Shown: piece after piece, positions 27,202 through 35,567 of the stretch | Position numbering within the stretch: the stretch's first letter is position 1 | Layout of the letters: the number at the start of each line of letters is the position of its first letter | Source: Paenibacillus solanacearum | GTDB taxonomy: Bacteria > Bacillota > Bacilli > Paenibacillales > NBRC-103111 | DNA: 64,000 nucleotides | Reading direction: 5' to 3' | Assembly (NCBI RefSeq): GCF_910593845.1 | Contig: NZ_CAJVAS010000003.1 | Location: forward strand, 1 to 64,000 | The notes under the pieces: generated by a model | What the model saw: the letters and a program-made list of their open reading frames with translations, nothing else | Told to the model about the DNA's origin: nothing | Databases searched by the model: none | Translations under genes and position numbers: made by a program

Positions 27202-27567
27202 TTACTTCTTCGCGGCCAGCCAGTCGGCAACCGCGCCGAGTTCCGTATCGGACAGCCTGCCTTTGAAGCTAGGCATCGCGCCTTTACCGTTGCTCAGCAG
27301 CGTAGCGATCTGTTCTTTCGAATATTTGGAACCGGCTTTTTGCAAGTTCGGACCAACGCCGCCCTCCAGGTTGTTGCCGTGGCAGCTGATGCAGTTTTGT
27401 TTGTAGATTGCCTGGGCGTCGGCCGTAGCCGCACCTCCGGCTGTCCCGCCGCCGGTCGCTGCGCCTCCTTGATTGGCAGGCGGCGCTGTGTTCGTTTTGC
27501 CACAGGCGGATACGGACAAGCTCAGCGCGAACAGCAATGCAGCATAGACTACGGTTTTTCTCATCAT
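27202..27567 (-). CDS. Lipid-anchored monohaem cytochrome c (c551 type)
   Basis: A 121-residue electron carrier on the outer face of the membrane. The signal peptide ends in the lipobox LSVSAC (Cys about residue 21), followed by a Gly/Ala/Thr/Pro linker and a compact cytochrome c domain with haem motif CISCH and axial Met in [12 protein letters not shown]. It resembles CccB of Bacillus. GGAGGAG precedes an ATGATG double start. It is divergent from the GMC dehydrogenase operon and is the natural electron acceptor of that enzyme, although this is inferred from position. Confidence 0.85.
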   Translation of the reverse strand: MMRKTVVYAALLFALSLSVSACGKTNTAPPANQGGAATGGGTAGGAATADAQAIYKQNCISCHGNNLEGGVGPNLQKAGSKYSKEQIATLLSNGKGAMPSFKGRLSDTELGAVADWLAAKK

Positions 27568-27714
27568 GTGGTCTCCTCCATAGAACGCTGTTTGACAATT
27601 AGATTGCCCCCGCCCTTGAATTTTCATGCATAGGAAATCTCATACAGTAACACAATACAAATACCCGGTAGAGTCGGGATTTATTCTCGTAACGACGAAG
27701 GAGGAACGAGGAAC

Positions 27715-28479
27715 ATGGCAGAACGAAACACGGAACAACCGCCGGACCGGTCGAGACGCCGATTTTTGAAATATTCGGGAGCGGCGATCGGCGGCGCGGT
27801 TGTAGGCGGAGGCATCGTCGGCGCACTGACCGGCGGCTTCGGCAAAAAACCGGCTGCGCCCGCAGCGCCGGAACCGGCCAAGCCGGTCGCGGATTTCAAC
27901 AAAGCGCCGATGTTTTTCACGCAATCGCAGCTCCAGATTACGGAAGCGGCCGCCGAACGCATATTTCCGAAGGACGAGAACGGACCTGGCGCGGCGGAGC
28001 TCGGCGTCGCATTTTATATCGATCACCAGCTCGCGAGCCCTTACGGGGTGAATGCGCGCGAGTATCGGACGGGGCCATTTGTCCGCGGAGAAGCGACACA
28101 GGGAGATTACCAGAGCATTTTGCGCCATGAAGTGTTCACGATGGGGCTGCAGGCGCTGGATGACGCAAGCAACAAAAAACATCAGAAGACGTTCATCGAT
28201 TTGGCCGATGAGGAGAAGGACGCGATTCTCGGTTCCATGGAGAAGGGCGAGATTATGGTCGTCAACGGCATTACAGGCAAAACCTTCTTCAATCTGCTGC
28301 GCATGATGACGATTGAAGGGGCCTATTCCGATCCGGTATACGGCGGCAACAAAAACATGGAAGGCTGGAAAATGCGCAAATATCCGGGCAACCAGATGAG
28401 CTTTACGAACATTATGGCGGAAGACAAGTTCGTTGCGATGGAACCGCGCAGCCTGCATGACCATTTCGCTACGCATTGA
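27715..28479 (+). CDS. Gluconate 2-dehydrogenase subunit 3-like protein with Tat signal
   Basis: A 254-residue small subunit. A twin-arginine signal (SRRRFLKYSGAAIGG, residues 16-30) is followed by a Gly/Ala-rich hydrophobic core and an Ala/Pro linker. The mature domain contains the family pattern ITEAAAERIFPKDENGPGAAELGVAFYIDHQLAS and the ending GNQMSFTNIMAEDKFVAMEP. In gluconate dehydrogenases this subunit partners the flavoprotein and carries it through the Tat pathway, since the flavoprotein has no signal. It opens an operon with the GMC enzyme, tatC and tatA. Confidence 0.85.
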   Translation: MAERNTEQPPDRSRRRFLKYSGAAIGGAVVGGGIVGALTGGFGKKPAAPAAPEPAKPVADFNKAPMFFTQSQLQITEAAAERIFPKDENGPGAAELGVAFYIDHQLASPYGVNAREYRTGPFVRGEATQGDYQSILRHEVFTMGLQALDDASNKKHQKTFIDLADEEKDAILGSMEKGEIMVVNGITGKTFFNLLRMMTIEGAYSDPVYGGNKNMEGWKMRKYPGNQMSFTNIMAEDKFVAMEPRSLHDHFATH

Positions 28480-28525
28480 TCGCCTGGCTTCACCTGAAAA
28501 TCATCGATAAAGAAGGGAAATGCGC

Positions 28526-30250
28526 ATGGCTACGAAAATGCCGAAAGTGCCCGTTGTCATCGTTGGCATGGGATGGATCGGGGGCATTATTGCCGCTGAA
28601 CTGACAAAGCAGGGAATTAAGGTTCTCGGACTGGAACGCGGGAAACCGCGGGGGACAAAAGATTATTACATGGTGCATGACGAGCTGCGCTATGCCCAGC
28701 GCTATGATTTGATGCAGGATCTGTCGAAGGAGACGATCACGTTCCGCAACACGGAAAAGCTGACAGCCGTTCCGATGCGCCAATACGGCTCCTTCCTCCT
28801 TGGCGAGGGCTTAGGCGGAGCGGGCATTCACTGGAACGGGCAGACGCTCCGTTTTTTGCCCTATGATTTTGAAATTTACAGTAAGACCGTCGAACGGTAT
28901 GGAAAAAAGAAAATACCGGACGGCATGCAGATTCAGGATTGGGGCATTACATACGACCAGATCGAGCCGTATTTCGATAAGTTCGAGAAGATGGCCGGCA
29001 TTTCCGGAGACCAGGAGCAGAACCCGCTCGTAGGCAAACGGTCCGCGCCGTTCCCGACGAAGCCGATGATCAAGACGCCGGCGCTCAAGCTGTTCGAGGA
29101 TGCGGCGAAGAAGCTCGGTTATCATCCGTATATGATGCCGTCGGCCAACTTGTCGGAGCAGTATACGAACCCGGACGGCATCACCCGCGCGGCCTGTCAA
29201 TACTGCGGCTATTGCGAGCGGTTCGGCTGTGAATACGGCGCCAAAGCCGATCCGGTCGTCACCGTGCTGCCGGTGGCGGAGAAGACGGGCAATCTGGAGC
29301 TGCGCTCCTATTCAAACGTAACCCGTGTGATACACGACGGGAAAAAAGCATCCGGTGTCGTTTATGTGAACACGGTGACCGGCGAAGAATTCGAGCAGCC
29401 GGCCGACGTCGTCATTATGGCCAGCTACGTATTCAACAATGCCCGCTTGCTGCTGACGTCCAAGCTGGGCAAGCCGTATGATCCTGCGACCGGTACAGGC
29501 GTCATCGGCAAAAACTACGCCTATCAGACGAACGGCGGAGCGGCCACCGGATTTTTCGACGAGAAGCAGTTCAACATGTACGCCGGTGCCGGCTCGCTCG
29601 GGATGGAAGTCCCCGATTTCAACGGGGACAACTTCGACCATTCGAACCTGAACTTCATTCACGGGGCGGGGATTCGTATTTCGCAAACCGGCCAGCGGCC
29701 GATCGGAACCAACTCGGTGCCGGCAGGGACACCGTCGTGGGGTAAGGAATTCAAGAAAGCCTCGCTGAAATACGCCTACAGCGTCCTTTCAGTGTCGCCG
29801 CAGGGCAGCAGTATGCCGTGGAGGCATCATTATCTCGATCTGGATCCGACATACAAAGATGCGTACGGCTTGCCGCTCATTCGAATTACGTTCGACTTCG
29901 AGGATCAGGACCGCGAAATGATCAAGTTCGTAGCGGGCAAGTCGGCGGAGATCATGAAGGGGATGGGCCCGACCAAGATGGGCTCAAGCGACCAGCTCGG
30001 TCCTTACAATATTGTGCCGTATCAATCGACGCACAATACCGGCGGCGTCATCATGGGAGCGGATCCGTCCACCTCGGCGGTCAATTCGTATTTGCAAATG
30101 TGGGATGCGGAGAACGTATTTGTCGTCGGCGCCTCCGCGTTCCCGCATAACAGCGGCTACAACCCGACGGCTGTTGTCGGCGCGCTGTCGTACCGGGCGG
30201 CGGAAGGCATTGCCAAATACATCAAGCAGGGAAGCGGCATGGTGGTGTAA
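28526..30250 (+). CDS. GMC-family FAD oxidoreductase (gluconate dehydrogenase-like large subunit)
   Basis: A 574-residue flavoenzyme that would oxidise a sugar acid or polyol. The FAD-binding beta-alpha-beta motif VIVGMGWIGGIIAAEL lies at residues 10-26, with LLGEGLGGAGIHWNGQ later, a Cys-rich CQYCGYCERFGCEYG segment near 225 and the C-terminal active-site region FPHNSGYNPTAVVGALSYRAAE. No signal peptide is seen, so export with the Tat-signalled subunit 3 is expected. ATG 28526 is eight bases from AAGAAGGG; ATG 28520 is too close. The operon context with TatC/TatA and cytochrome c supports a membrane-facing dehydrogenase feeding electrons to the respiratory chain. The substrate is not determined. 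Confidence 0.85.
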   Translation: MATKMPKVPVVIVGMGWIGGIIAAELTKQGIKVLGLERGKPRGTKDYYMVHDELRYAQRYDLMQDLSKETITFRNTEKLTAVPMRQYGSFLLGEGLGGAGIHWNGQTLRFLPYDFEIYSKTVERYGKKKIPDGMQIQDWGITYDQIEPYFDKFEKMAGISGDQEQNPLVGKRSAPFPTKPMIKTPALKLFEDAAKKLGYHPYMMPSANLSEQYTNPDGITRAACQYCGYCERFGCEYGAKADPVVTVLPVAEKTGNLELRSYSNVTRVIHDGKKASGVVYVNTVTGEEFEQPADVVIMASYVFNNARLLLTSKLGKPYDPATGTGVIGKNYAYQTNGGAATGFFDEKQFNMYAGAGSLGMEVPDFNGDNFDHSNLNFIHGAGIRISQTGQRPIGTNSVPAGTPSWGKEFKKASLKYAYSVLSVSPQGSSMPWRHHYLDLDPTYKDAYGLPLIRITFDFEDQDREMIKFVAGKSAEIMKGMGPTKMGSSDQLGPYNIVPYQSTHNTGGVIMGADPSTSAVNSYLQMWDAENVFVVGASAFPHNSGYNPTAVVGALSYRAAEGIAKYIKQGSGMVV

Positions 30251-30289
30251 CGCATCGGCCGTTATCCGCGTCGCGGGAAGGAGGACGGA

Positions 30290-31018
30290 ATGGAACAGGA
30301 TGACTGGATCTTGCATTTGACGGAAGTGCGCAAGCGGCTGGCGGTGACCGCCGGCTGGTTCGTGGCGACGCTGTGCGTCGGCCTCTACGTATCGCCGGGC
30401 ATACTGCGTTACGTCAAATCGCAGCGGGCGGCGGCGGACGTCGAGTGGAACGTCTTTTCATTTACGGACGGGCTGATGATCTATATGAAGTGCGCGCTGC
30501 TCTTTGCGGTGTTGTTCACATTGCCCGTCCTGCTGTATCAGCTGTGGGCATTCGTCAAGCCGGGACTGACGGAGTCGGAAGCGCGGGGCACGCTGCCGTA
30601 CATTCCCGCCGCTTTCGCGCTCTTCTTGTCCGGTGTGGCGTTCAGCTATCTCGTCGTATTCCCGATGATGCTGCGGTTCATGAAAAAAATGAATCAATCG
30701 ATCGGCGCCGTCGAAACGTACGGGATCGACCGGTACTTTTCGTTTCTGTTCGATATCGTCTTCCCGATGGCGATCGCGTTCGAGCTGCCGGTTGTCATGC
30801 TGTTTTTGACCCGAATCGGACTGCTCACACCGGAACGGATTCGCAAGACGAGGAAATACGCTTACGTTGGCCTGGCGATTACAGGCTCTTGCATTTCACC
30901 GCCCGACATGGTATCCCATCTGTCGGTCACGATTCCGCTCATCCTGCTGTTCGAGCTGAGCGTAGCCGTATCCGGCAGGCAGTGGCGGGTAATGCAGCAA
31001 ACCGTTCCGAACCGCTGA
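30290..31018 (+). CDS. tatC: Twin-arginine translocase subunit TatC
   Basis: A 242-residue membrane protein with six helices. The N-terminal EDDWILHLTEVRKRL matches the signal-binding region HLxELRxR, followed by LLFAVLFTLPVLLYQLWAFVKPGLTESE and the family's FxLPVVMLFLTRIGLLTPERIRKTRKYAYV. The conserved Glu and Pro positions are in place. GAAGGAGGACGGA precedes the start. Linkage to a Tat-signalled oxidoreductase suggests a substrate-dedicated translocase like TatCd of Bacillus. Confidence 0.95.
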   Translation: MEQDDWILHLTEVRKRLAVTAGWFVATLCVGLYVSPGILRYVKSQRAAADVEWNVFSFTDGLMIYMKCALLFAVLFTLPVLLYQLWAFVKPGLTESEARGTLPYIPAAFALFLSGVAFSYLVVFPMMLRFMKKMNQSIGAVETYGIDRYFSFLFDIVFPMAIAFELPVVMLFLTRIGLLTPERIRKTRKYAYVGLAITGSCISPPDMVSHLSVTIPLILLFELSVAVSGRQWRVMQQTVPNR

Positions 31019-31051
31019 CGGTTTACATTACGCGGAAGGAGGTGGATTCTG

Positions 31052-31255
31052 ATGTTCAACAATATTGGTGTTTCCGGACTGCTCTTGATTCTGGCGATCG
31101 CTTTGATCGTCTTCGGGCCGTCCAAGCTGCCGCAGCTCGGGCGCGCGTTCGGCGATACGCTTCGCGAATTCCGCAATTCTACACGCGGCATCGTCGAAGA
31201 GAACGAGCAGGCGGACAATCCGTCCGCTGTCACGGAAGTAAAGAAGCTGCTGTAA
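31052..31255 (+). CDS. tatA: Twin-arginine translocase subunit TatA
   Basis: A 67-residue protein with one N-terminal membrane helix (LLLILAIALIVFGPSKLPQLG), the FGP hinge and an amphipathic helix GRAFGDTLREFRNSTRG, followed by a short acidic tail. Strong ribosome site AAGGAGGTGG. With tatC it forms a minimal TatAC system. Confidence 0.95.
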   Translation: MFNNIGVSGLLLILAIALIVFGPSKLPQLGRAFGDTLREFRNSTRGIVEENEQADNPSAVTEVKKLL

Positions 31256-31281
31256 CGTTCCGCCGGAAAGCAGCCGAAGGC

Positions 31282-31330
31282 AAGAGGCTTTTCCATCGCT
31301 GTAAGACAGCGGGGAAAGGCCTCTTCTTGT
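31282..31330 (+). terminator. Terminator of the GMC-tatCA operon
   Basis: AAGAGGCTTTTCC at 31282-31294 can pair with the GGGAAAGGCCTCTT at 31312-31325 (one bulged base); an inner CGCTGT/ACAGCG stem closes the loop. The following CTTGTTGG is only weakly T-rich. Confidence 0.6.
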
Positions 31331-31376
31331 TGGAGGCCGATGACGACACCACGCCGAATCCGCAACCGCAGAGCAT

Positions 31377-31436
31377 AAAATTTGAAATATTCCCGCTAAA
31401 AAATGAAATATATGGATATTTCATGGCGAGTACAAT
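31377..31436 (+). promoter_or_regulatory. AraC-type operator and promoter A of the sialic-acid locus
   Basis: Direct half-sites TGAAATAT at 31383-31390 and 31404-31411 start 21 bp apart (two helical turns). A TACAAT -10 element at 31431-31436 begins 48 bp after the first half-site, so the second covers the -35 region. An inverted third half-site, ATATTTCA, lies at 31416-31423 inside the promoter spacer. The same module occurs at 34447-34506 beside the AraC gene. It would drive the first solute-binding protein. Confidence 0.7.
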
Positions 31437-31526
31437 CATGGTAAATGATGAATGTAAGCCCTTTCGTCATGAGCAGTCATTCTGAAATTTACGCGGCGCG
31501 AAGCTGCGTAGAGGCAATGGGGGAAT

Positions 31527-32831
31527 ATGATGGGAAATCTGTGGAAAGCAAGCATAGCGGCAGCGGTGCTGTCCGGCGTACTCTCCGGCTGTGCGGGAGG
31601 AGCGGGGGGAGGAACAGCGGCCGGCACGGCTCCGCCGGAGGTGAAGGCCGAACCGATGAAGCCGGTCACGCTTCAATTGTTTCAGCACCAGACGCTGCTG
31701 ACGCAGGAGGATTTCAACCTCTTGATCGCCGAGCCGGTGAAGAAGAAATACCCGCATATTACAATTACACTCGGCAAAGATACGAACATTGAGAAAGCCG
31801 TCACTGCGGGGGAGCAGATCGATCTGATCGCGATGTGGAACGGCAATATTCCTTCCTTCCAAGACCTCGGCTTGTACGAAGACATGACGCCGCTGTTGAA
31901 TAAACACAAATTCGATTTGAGCCGCTTCGAACCGGCGGCGCTCGAGACGATCCGCAGCATGTCCGACAAAGGGGAACTGTATGCGCTCCCATATGCGCAG
32001 CAGTTCAATGCGCTTTATTACAACAAAGACGTGTTCGAGAAATTCGGCGTGGCGTATCCGCAGGACGGCATGACGTGGGAGGACGCGATCGAGCTGGGCA
32101 AGAAGGTGACCCGTCTCGACAACGGCGTGCAGTACCGGGGACTCGACCCCGATCATTTGACCCGCATCCTGTTCCCGATGTCCCTTAATTTAATTGACCT
32201 CAAGACGGCCAAATCGCAGGTGACAAGCGATCCTTACCGCAAAGTGTTCGAGACGGGCAAGGCGATTTATGCGATCCCGGGCAATAAACCGGCCAATCTG
32301 AAGCAGAGCGCCATTACCGCGTTCATGAAGGAGAAGAACGTCGGCATGCTGGCGACGATCAACATCTTCAACAATTTGAAGCAGTACCCGGATTTGAACT
32401 GGGACGTCGCCCAGTTCCCGAGCTATAAGGAACGGCCGAATCAATACGGCATGTACGATCTGCACACGATGCTCATATCCAAATCGAGCGCGAACAAAGA
32501 CGACGCCATGCGCGTGCTGGAGGTGCTTTTTTCGAACGAGGTGCAGCTGATCAGCAGCAAGAAGACGGCCCGCCTGTCGATGCTGCAGGACCCTGAATAC
32601 CGCAAAGTATTCGGACAAGACATTTTTTACCTGCAAGGCAAACGCATCCAGAGCATCTTCAAGAGCAAATCCCCGGCCAGCCCGGCGTTCTCTCCTTATT
32701 ATGCCAAGTCGATCGACATGGCCCGCGATCTGTTCATCGACTACGTCAACGACAAGATGGACGTCAATACCGCGCTTCGAACGCTGGACGAGAAAATTAC
32801 GCAATATATCGAAACGGAGAAAAAGAAGTGA
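31527..32831 (+). CDS. Extracellular solute-binding lipoprotein (family 1)
   Basis: A 434-residue sugar-binding lipoprotein. The signal peptide ends in LSGC (Cys about residue 22), followed by a Gly-rich linker and a two-lobe binding fold with PVKKKYPHITITLGK, GELYALPYAQQFNALYYNKDVFEKFGVAYPQDGMTWEDAI and a C-terminal LQGKRIQSIFKS. It is about 40% alike by eye to the proteins at 35568 and 42901 in these segments. No permease or ATPase gene is beside it. It is driven by the AraC-type promoter at 31377, which ties it to sialic-acid or host-glycan uptake. The start at ATG 31527 or 31530 follows TGGGGGAA. Confidence 0.85.
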   Translation: MMGNLWKASIAAAVLSGVLSGCAGGAGGGTAAGTAPPEVKAEPMKPVTLQLFQHQTLLTQEDFNLLIAEPVKKKYPHITITLGKDTNIEKAVTAGEQIDLIAMWNGNIPSFQDLGLYEDMTPLLNKHKFDLSRFEPAALETIRSMSDKGELYALPYAQQFNALYYNKDVFEKFGVAYPQDGMTWEDAIELGKKVTRLDNGVQYRGLDPDHLTRILFPMSLNLIDLKTAKSQVTSDPYRKVFETGKAIYAIPGNKPANLKQSAITAFMKEKNVGMLATINIFNNLKQYPDLNWDVAQFPSYKERPNQYGMYDLHTMLISKSSANKDDAMRVLEVLFSNEVQLISSKKTARLSMLQDPEYRKVFGQDIFYLQGKRIQSIFKSKSPASPAFSPYYAKSIDMARDLFIDYVNDKMDVNTALRTLDEKITQYIETEKKK

Positions 32832-33079
32832 CGCACGGAAGCGCTGCGGCTTAAGGAGATCGGAGAACCGGATGTTGTGTTGAGGGAGGGGTAACGCTCT
32901 GAATTATTCGATTGAGGCTGTTATAATGCTTTTTGGCTATCTTTGGCTTAAAATTAATTCGTATAGGGCCATTAACAGTTCAATTGACCGTATTAGGAAC
33001 CACGATCTTGTTTATCGGGGAAGCGTTTTTGTGTAATTATTTGCATTCATCAAGGTTTATCCCGATCCCATGAACGCCG
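32832..33079. other. AT-rich spacer before the solute-binding remnant
   Basis: This stretch is clearly poorer in GC than its neighbours. A 48-codon frame at about 32927-33073 encodes a hydrophobic peptide (FGLKLIRIGPLTVQLTVLG and similar) that could be a membrane-protein scrap, but it has no start or ribosome site. No insertion-sequence ends or target duplication were seen. Confidence 0.4.
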
Positions 33080-33337
33080 CTGTCGCCGCTAAAGGACCCG
33101 AAGTTTAAGGAAGCTTACGGCGCGGATATGCCGCTGCTGCAGGGCAAGCGGATTCAGAGCATCTTCAAGAGCAGCAGCGCCAAAGGAACGACGTATTCCA
33201 AATATGATTTGGAAGCCCGCAAGCTGGTGGACGCGGAATACAAAAACGATTTGGCCGGCAAAAACGATGTCAATACTGCGCTTCGAACCGCGGAGGAAAA
33301 AATTAGCCAATATGTAGCGCAGCAGGAGAAAAAATAA
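33080..33337 (+). pseudogene. C-terminal remnant of a fourth solute-binding lipoprotein
   Basis: About 85 residues aligned with the end of the protein at 31527: LSPLKDPKFKEAYGADMPLLQGKRIQSIFKS here against LSMLQDPEYRKVFGQDIFYLQGKRIQSIFKS there, and both end NTALRT-EEK/DEK-QY. The first three-quarters of the gene are gone; homology starts abruptly after a TGA at 33071. ATG 33128 could make a 69-residue peptide but has no ribosome site. It shows that an ancestral tandem duplication was partly deleted. Confidence 0.8.
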
Positions 33338-33347
33338 AAGCAGCTTC

Positions 33348-33388
33348 AAGAGCAGTCTGACCAGGGGTGTCGGACTGCTCTTGTTATT
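33348..33388 (+). terminator. Terminator after the remnant
   Basis: AAGAGCAGTC at 33348-33357 pairs perfectly with GACTGCTCTT at 33373-33382, followed by GTTATT. Confidence 0.65.
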
Positions 33389-33511
33389 GTGTCGAGCCCC
33401 GGGCCGGAATCTCGGCAGACCGAGACATGCGTTCCTAAGGCTAAGACAGACGTTCCATGGCCCCGGACCGGCTGCGCCGTTGTTCGTTCCGCGAACGGAC
33501 TTCTTGCTGCT

Positions 33512-34381
33512 TCACGCTTTGCGCCGCTGCTCCCTGTATTCGCGAGGTGTAATGCCCTTAATGCGTAAAAACACGCGGGAGAACGTCGGATAGGAGGAGA
33601 AGCCCGATTCGAAGGCTACCTGCGTAATCGGCATGTCGGAAGTAATGAGCAGACTGCATGCGTGGCGAATCCGCAGCTCGTGCAAAAAGTCGACGAAATG
33701 AATGCCGTACTGCTCGCCGAACAGCTTGCTTAGATGGGCCGGGTGAATTTGGAACCGTTCCGACAGCATCGTCAGCGTCAGCGGATCCAGGTAATGGTTA
33801 TGCACATATTGGACGAGCGGCCATAAGCTTTTTGTTTTTTTGTAAGCTTTGCCGTCATGCGGCCGGCTTTGCTTGGAGGCGATGCCGCTGGCGCGGGCAA
33901 ATAGTGTGAGCGCTTCCAGAAGCAGCGCTTTTAGTAAAATCGGTTTCCATGGCAAGGAACCGCCGTATTCTCTGTACAGGTTATCCCAGATCCGCTTCCC
34001 TTCGGCGTAATCGTCTCCCTCGAGCTGCACGTAGGCCGCCTGCTGGTTATCCCGCCCGAGGATGAGATCGCGCAAGCCCCAGCCCGATTCCGCGCCTTCG
34101 GTAAGCAGTTCCATATTGAAATTGCAAATATACATCAGCAGCGAGTCGCCTGTTTGAGCGCGATACTGATGGATTTGGTACGGCAGCAGAAGCACCAGCG
34201 TCCCGGGAAGCATGACATGCTCGGCGCCGTTAATGAATTCGCTTCCTGTTCCTTCCAGAACAAACGACAATTCGATAAAATCGTGCCGATGGGGCGGAAC
34301 GGACGTATACCGCTTCTGCTTCATATAGAACGGGAAGTCGGTATCCATGTTCGGGTATTCAAATAAATATTGCGGATACAT
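33512..34381 (-). CDS. AraC-family regulator of the sialic-acid locus
   Basis: A 289-residue regulator. The N-terminal cupin-like sensing domain (about 20-130) has the PPHRHDFIELSFVLEGTGS and LLLPYQIHQYRAQ strands; the C-terminal double helix-turn-helix (about 190-285) has LTLTMLSERFQIHPAHLSKLF and PITQVAFESGFSSYPTFSRVF. ATG at complement 34381 is nine bases after AAAGGA; an ATG two codons earlier is only three away. It is divergent from the sialidase operon, and the operator at 34447 lies between them, so it probably controls that operon, its own gene and the promoter at 31377. Confidence 0.85.
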   Translation of the reverse strand: MYPQYLFEYPNMDTDFPFYMKQKRYTSVPPHRHDFIELSFVLEGTGSEFINGAEHVMLPGTLVLLLPYQIHQYRAQTGDSLLMYICNFNMELLTEGAESGWGLRDLILGRDNQQAAYVQLEGDDYAEGKRIWDNLYREYGGSLPWKPILLKALLLEALTLFARASGIASKQSRPHDGKAYKKTKSLWPLVQYVHNHYLDPLTLTMLSERFQIHPAHLSKLFGEQYGIHFVDFLHELRIRHACSLLITSDMPITQVAFESGFSSYPTFSRVFLRIKGITPREYREQRRKA

Positions 34382-34446
34382 CGGCATGCTTCCTTTCGTA
34401 TGGTGGATGGTCAAATTATACATGGAAACCTTGCCGGAGATAAGTA

Positions 34447-34506
34447 AAAATTTGAAATATTTGCGTTAAAAAATGAAATATCTGTTCTGCCGTAAGGGGT
34501 TACAAT
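34447..34506 (+). promoter_or_regulatory. AraC-type operator and promoter B of the sialic-acid locus
   Basis: TGAAATAT at 34453-34460 and 34474-34481 start 21 bp apart, and TACAAT at 34501-34506 begins 48 bp after the first. The 35-base core matches promoter A (31377-31411) at 32 positions, while the spacer toward the -10 is unrelated, the pattern expected of a conserved binding site. It drives the gene at 34580 and the sialidase operon. Confidence 0.75.
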
Positions 34507-34579
34507 CGGTTTGAAGCAAAGGGATGCAAGCTTATTCGCGGGAAACGGCCGACAGGCAATGCGGGGAGGTGAAAACATA

Positions 34580-35518
34580 GTGAAACCGATGCAAGCGCAT
34601 GAGATTGCCGGGAATTGGGGGACGGTGATGCTGCCGATTCGAGAGGACGATTCGATCGACTTCGTCCGGCTCGAGCAGCTTGTCGACCGGATGGCGGCGC
34701 TCGGACTGAATGGGATTTATACGAACGGCACGGCCGGCGAATTTTATACCCAGAGCGAGGAAGAGTTCATACGCGTGAGCGAATTGACGGCGGACCGCTG
34801 TCACCGTTACGGAATGCCGTTTCAAATCGGGGCGAGCCACATGAGCCCCCAGCTGTCGCTGGAGCGCATCAAGCGAGCGGCGGCTTACCGGCCCAGCGCG
34901 ATTCAGGTCGTTCTCTCCGACTGGTTTCCGCTCCAGGACGACGAAGCGGCCGATTGTTTGAAGCGCATGGCCGAAGCGGCGGACGGCATCGGGCTTGTAC
35001 TGTACAATCCGCCGCATGCGAAGCGGGTGCTGACGCCCGAGGCATACGGCAAGCTGAAGAAAGAAGTGCCCGGTCTTGTCGGCATCAAATGCGCCGGGGG
35101 AGACGCGGCGTGGTATGCGGCCATGAAGGAGTATGCGCATGGAATATCGATTTTCGTTCCGGGCCATCATCTAGCCACGGGCATAGCTCTCGGAGCGCAT
35201 GGCGCTTACTCGAATGTTGCATGTCTCCAGCCGCTCGGGGCGCAGCGATGGTACGATACGATGCTGACCGATTTGCCGAAGGCGTTGGAGCTGGAATCGC
35301 GCATTCAGCGGTTTATGGCGAATCATATTGCGCCGTTCATCATGCAGCATGGATATTGCAACGCCGCCTGCGACAAGCTGATGTCCGTCATCGGCGGAGT
35401 AGCCGATGTCGGCTGCCGCATGCGCTGGCCGTATCGCAGCATTCCGGCGTCGGAAGCGGAGCGGCTGCGGCCGGTCGCATGCGAGCTTATACCGGAGATT
35501 ATGAACGCATCCGCGTAG
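34580..35518 (+). CDS. Dihydrodipicolinate synthase/N-acetylneuraminate lyase family aldolase
   Basis: A 312-residue TIM-barrel class I aldolase. The Schiff-base Lys170 lies in VGIKCAGGD and the catalytic Tyr142 in VLYNPPH, with NGTAGEFYTQSEEEF in place of the usual GTTGE loop. It is related to but distinct from the NanA-like protein at 39116 and is not the biosynthetic DapA, lacking its full signature. It probably acts on another keto-acid sugar of the locus. GTG 34580 follows GGGGAGGTGA. First gene of the operon driven by promoter B, with a solute-binding protein next. Confidence 0.8.
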   Translation: MKPMQAHEIAGNWGTVMLPIREDDSIDFVRLEQLVDRMAALGLNGIYTNGTAGEFYTQSEEEFIRVSELTADRCHRYGMPFQIGASHMSPQLSLERIKRAAAYRPSAIQVVLSDWFPLQDDEAADCLKRMAEAADGIGLVLYNPPHAKRVLTPEAYGKLKKEVPGLVGIKCAGGDAAWYAAMKEYAHGISIFVPGHHLATGIALGAHGAYSNVACLQPLGAQRWYDTMLTDLPKALELESRIQRFMANHIAPFIMQHGYCNAACDKLMSVIGGVADVGCRMRWPYRSIPASEAERLRPVACELIPEIMNASA

Positions 35519-35567
35519 ACGGCGGATAGCTGTGAAGGCTGGAAAGAAGACAGGGGGGTCAACCGAT

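Noticed and set aside
32884-33075. Low-GC stretch as an insertion sequence or phage fragment
   Set aside because: No transposase, terminal inverted repeats or target duplication; only a short hydrophobic frame without a start.
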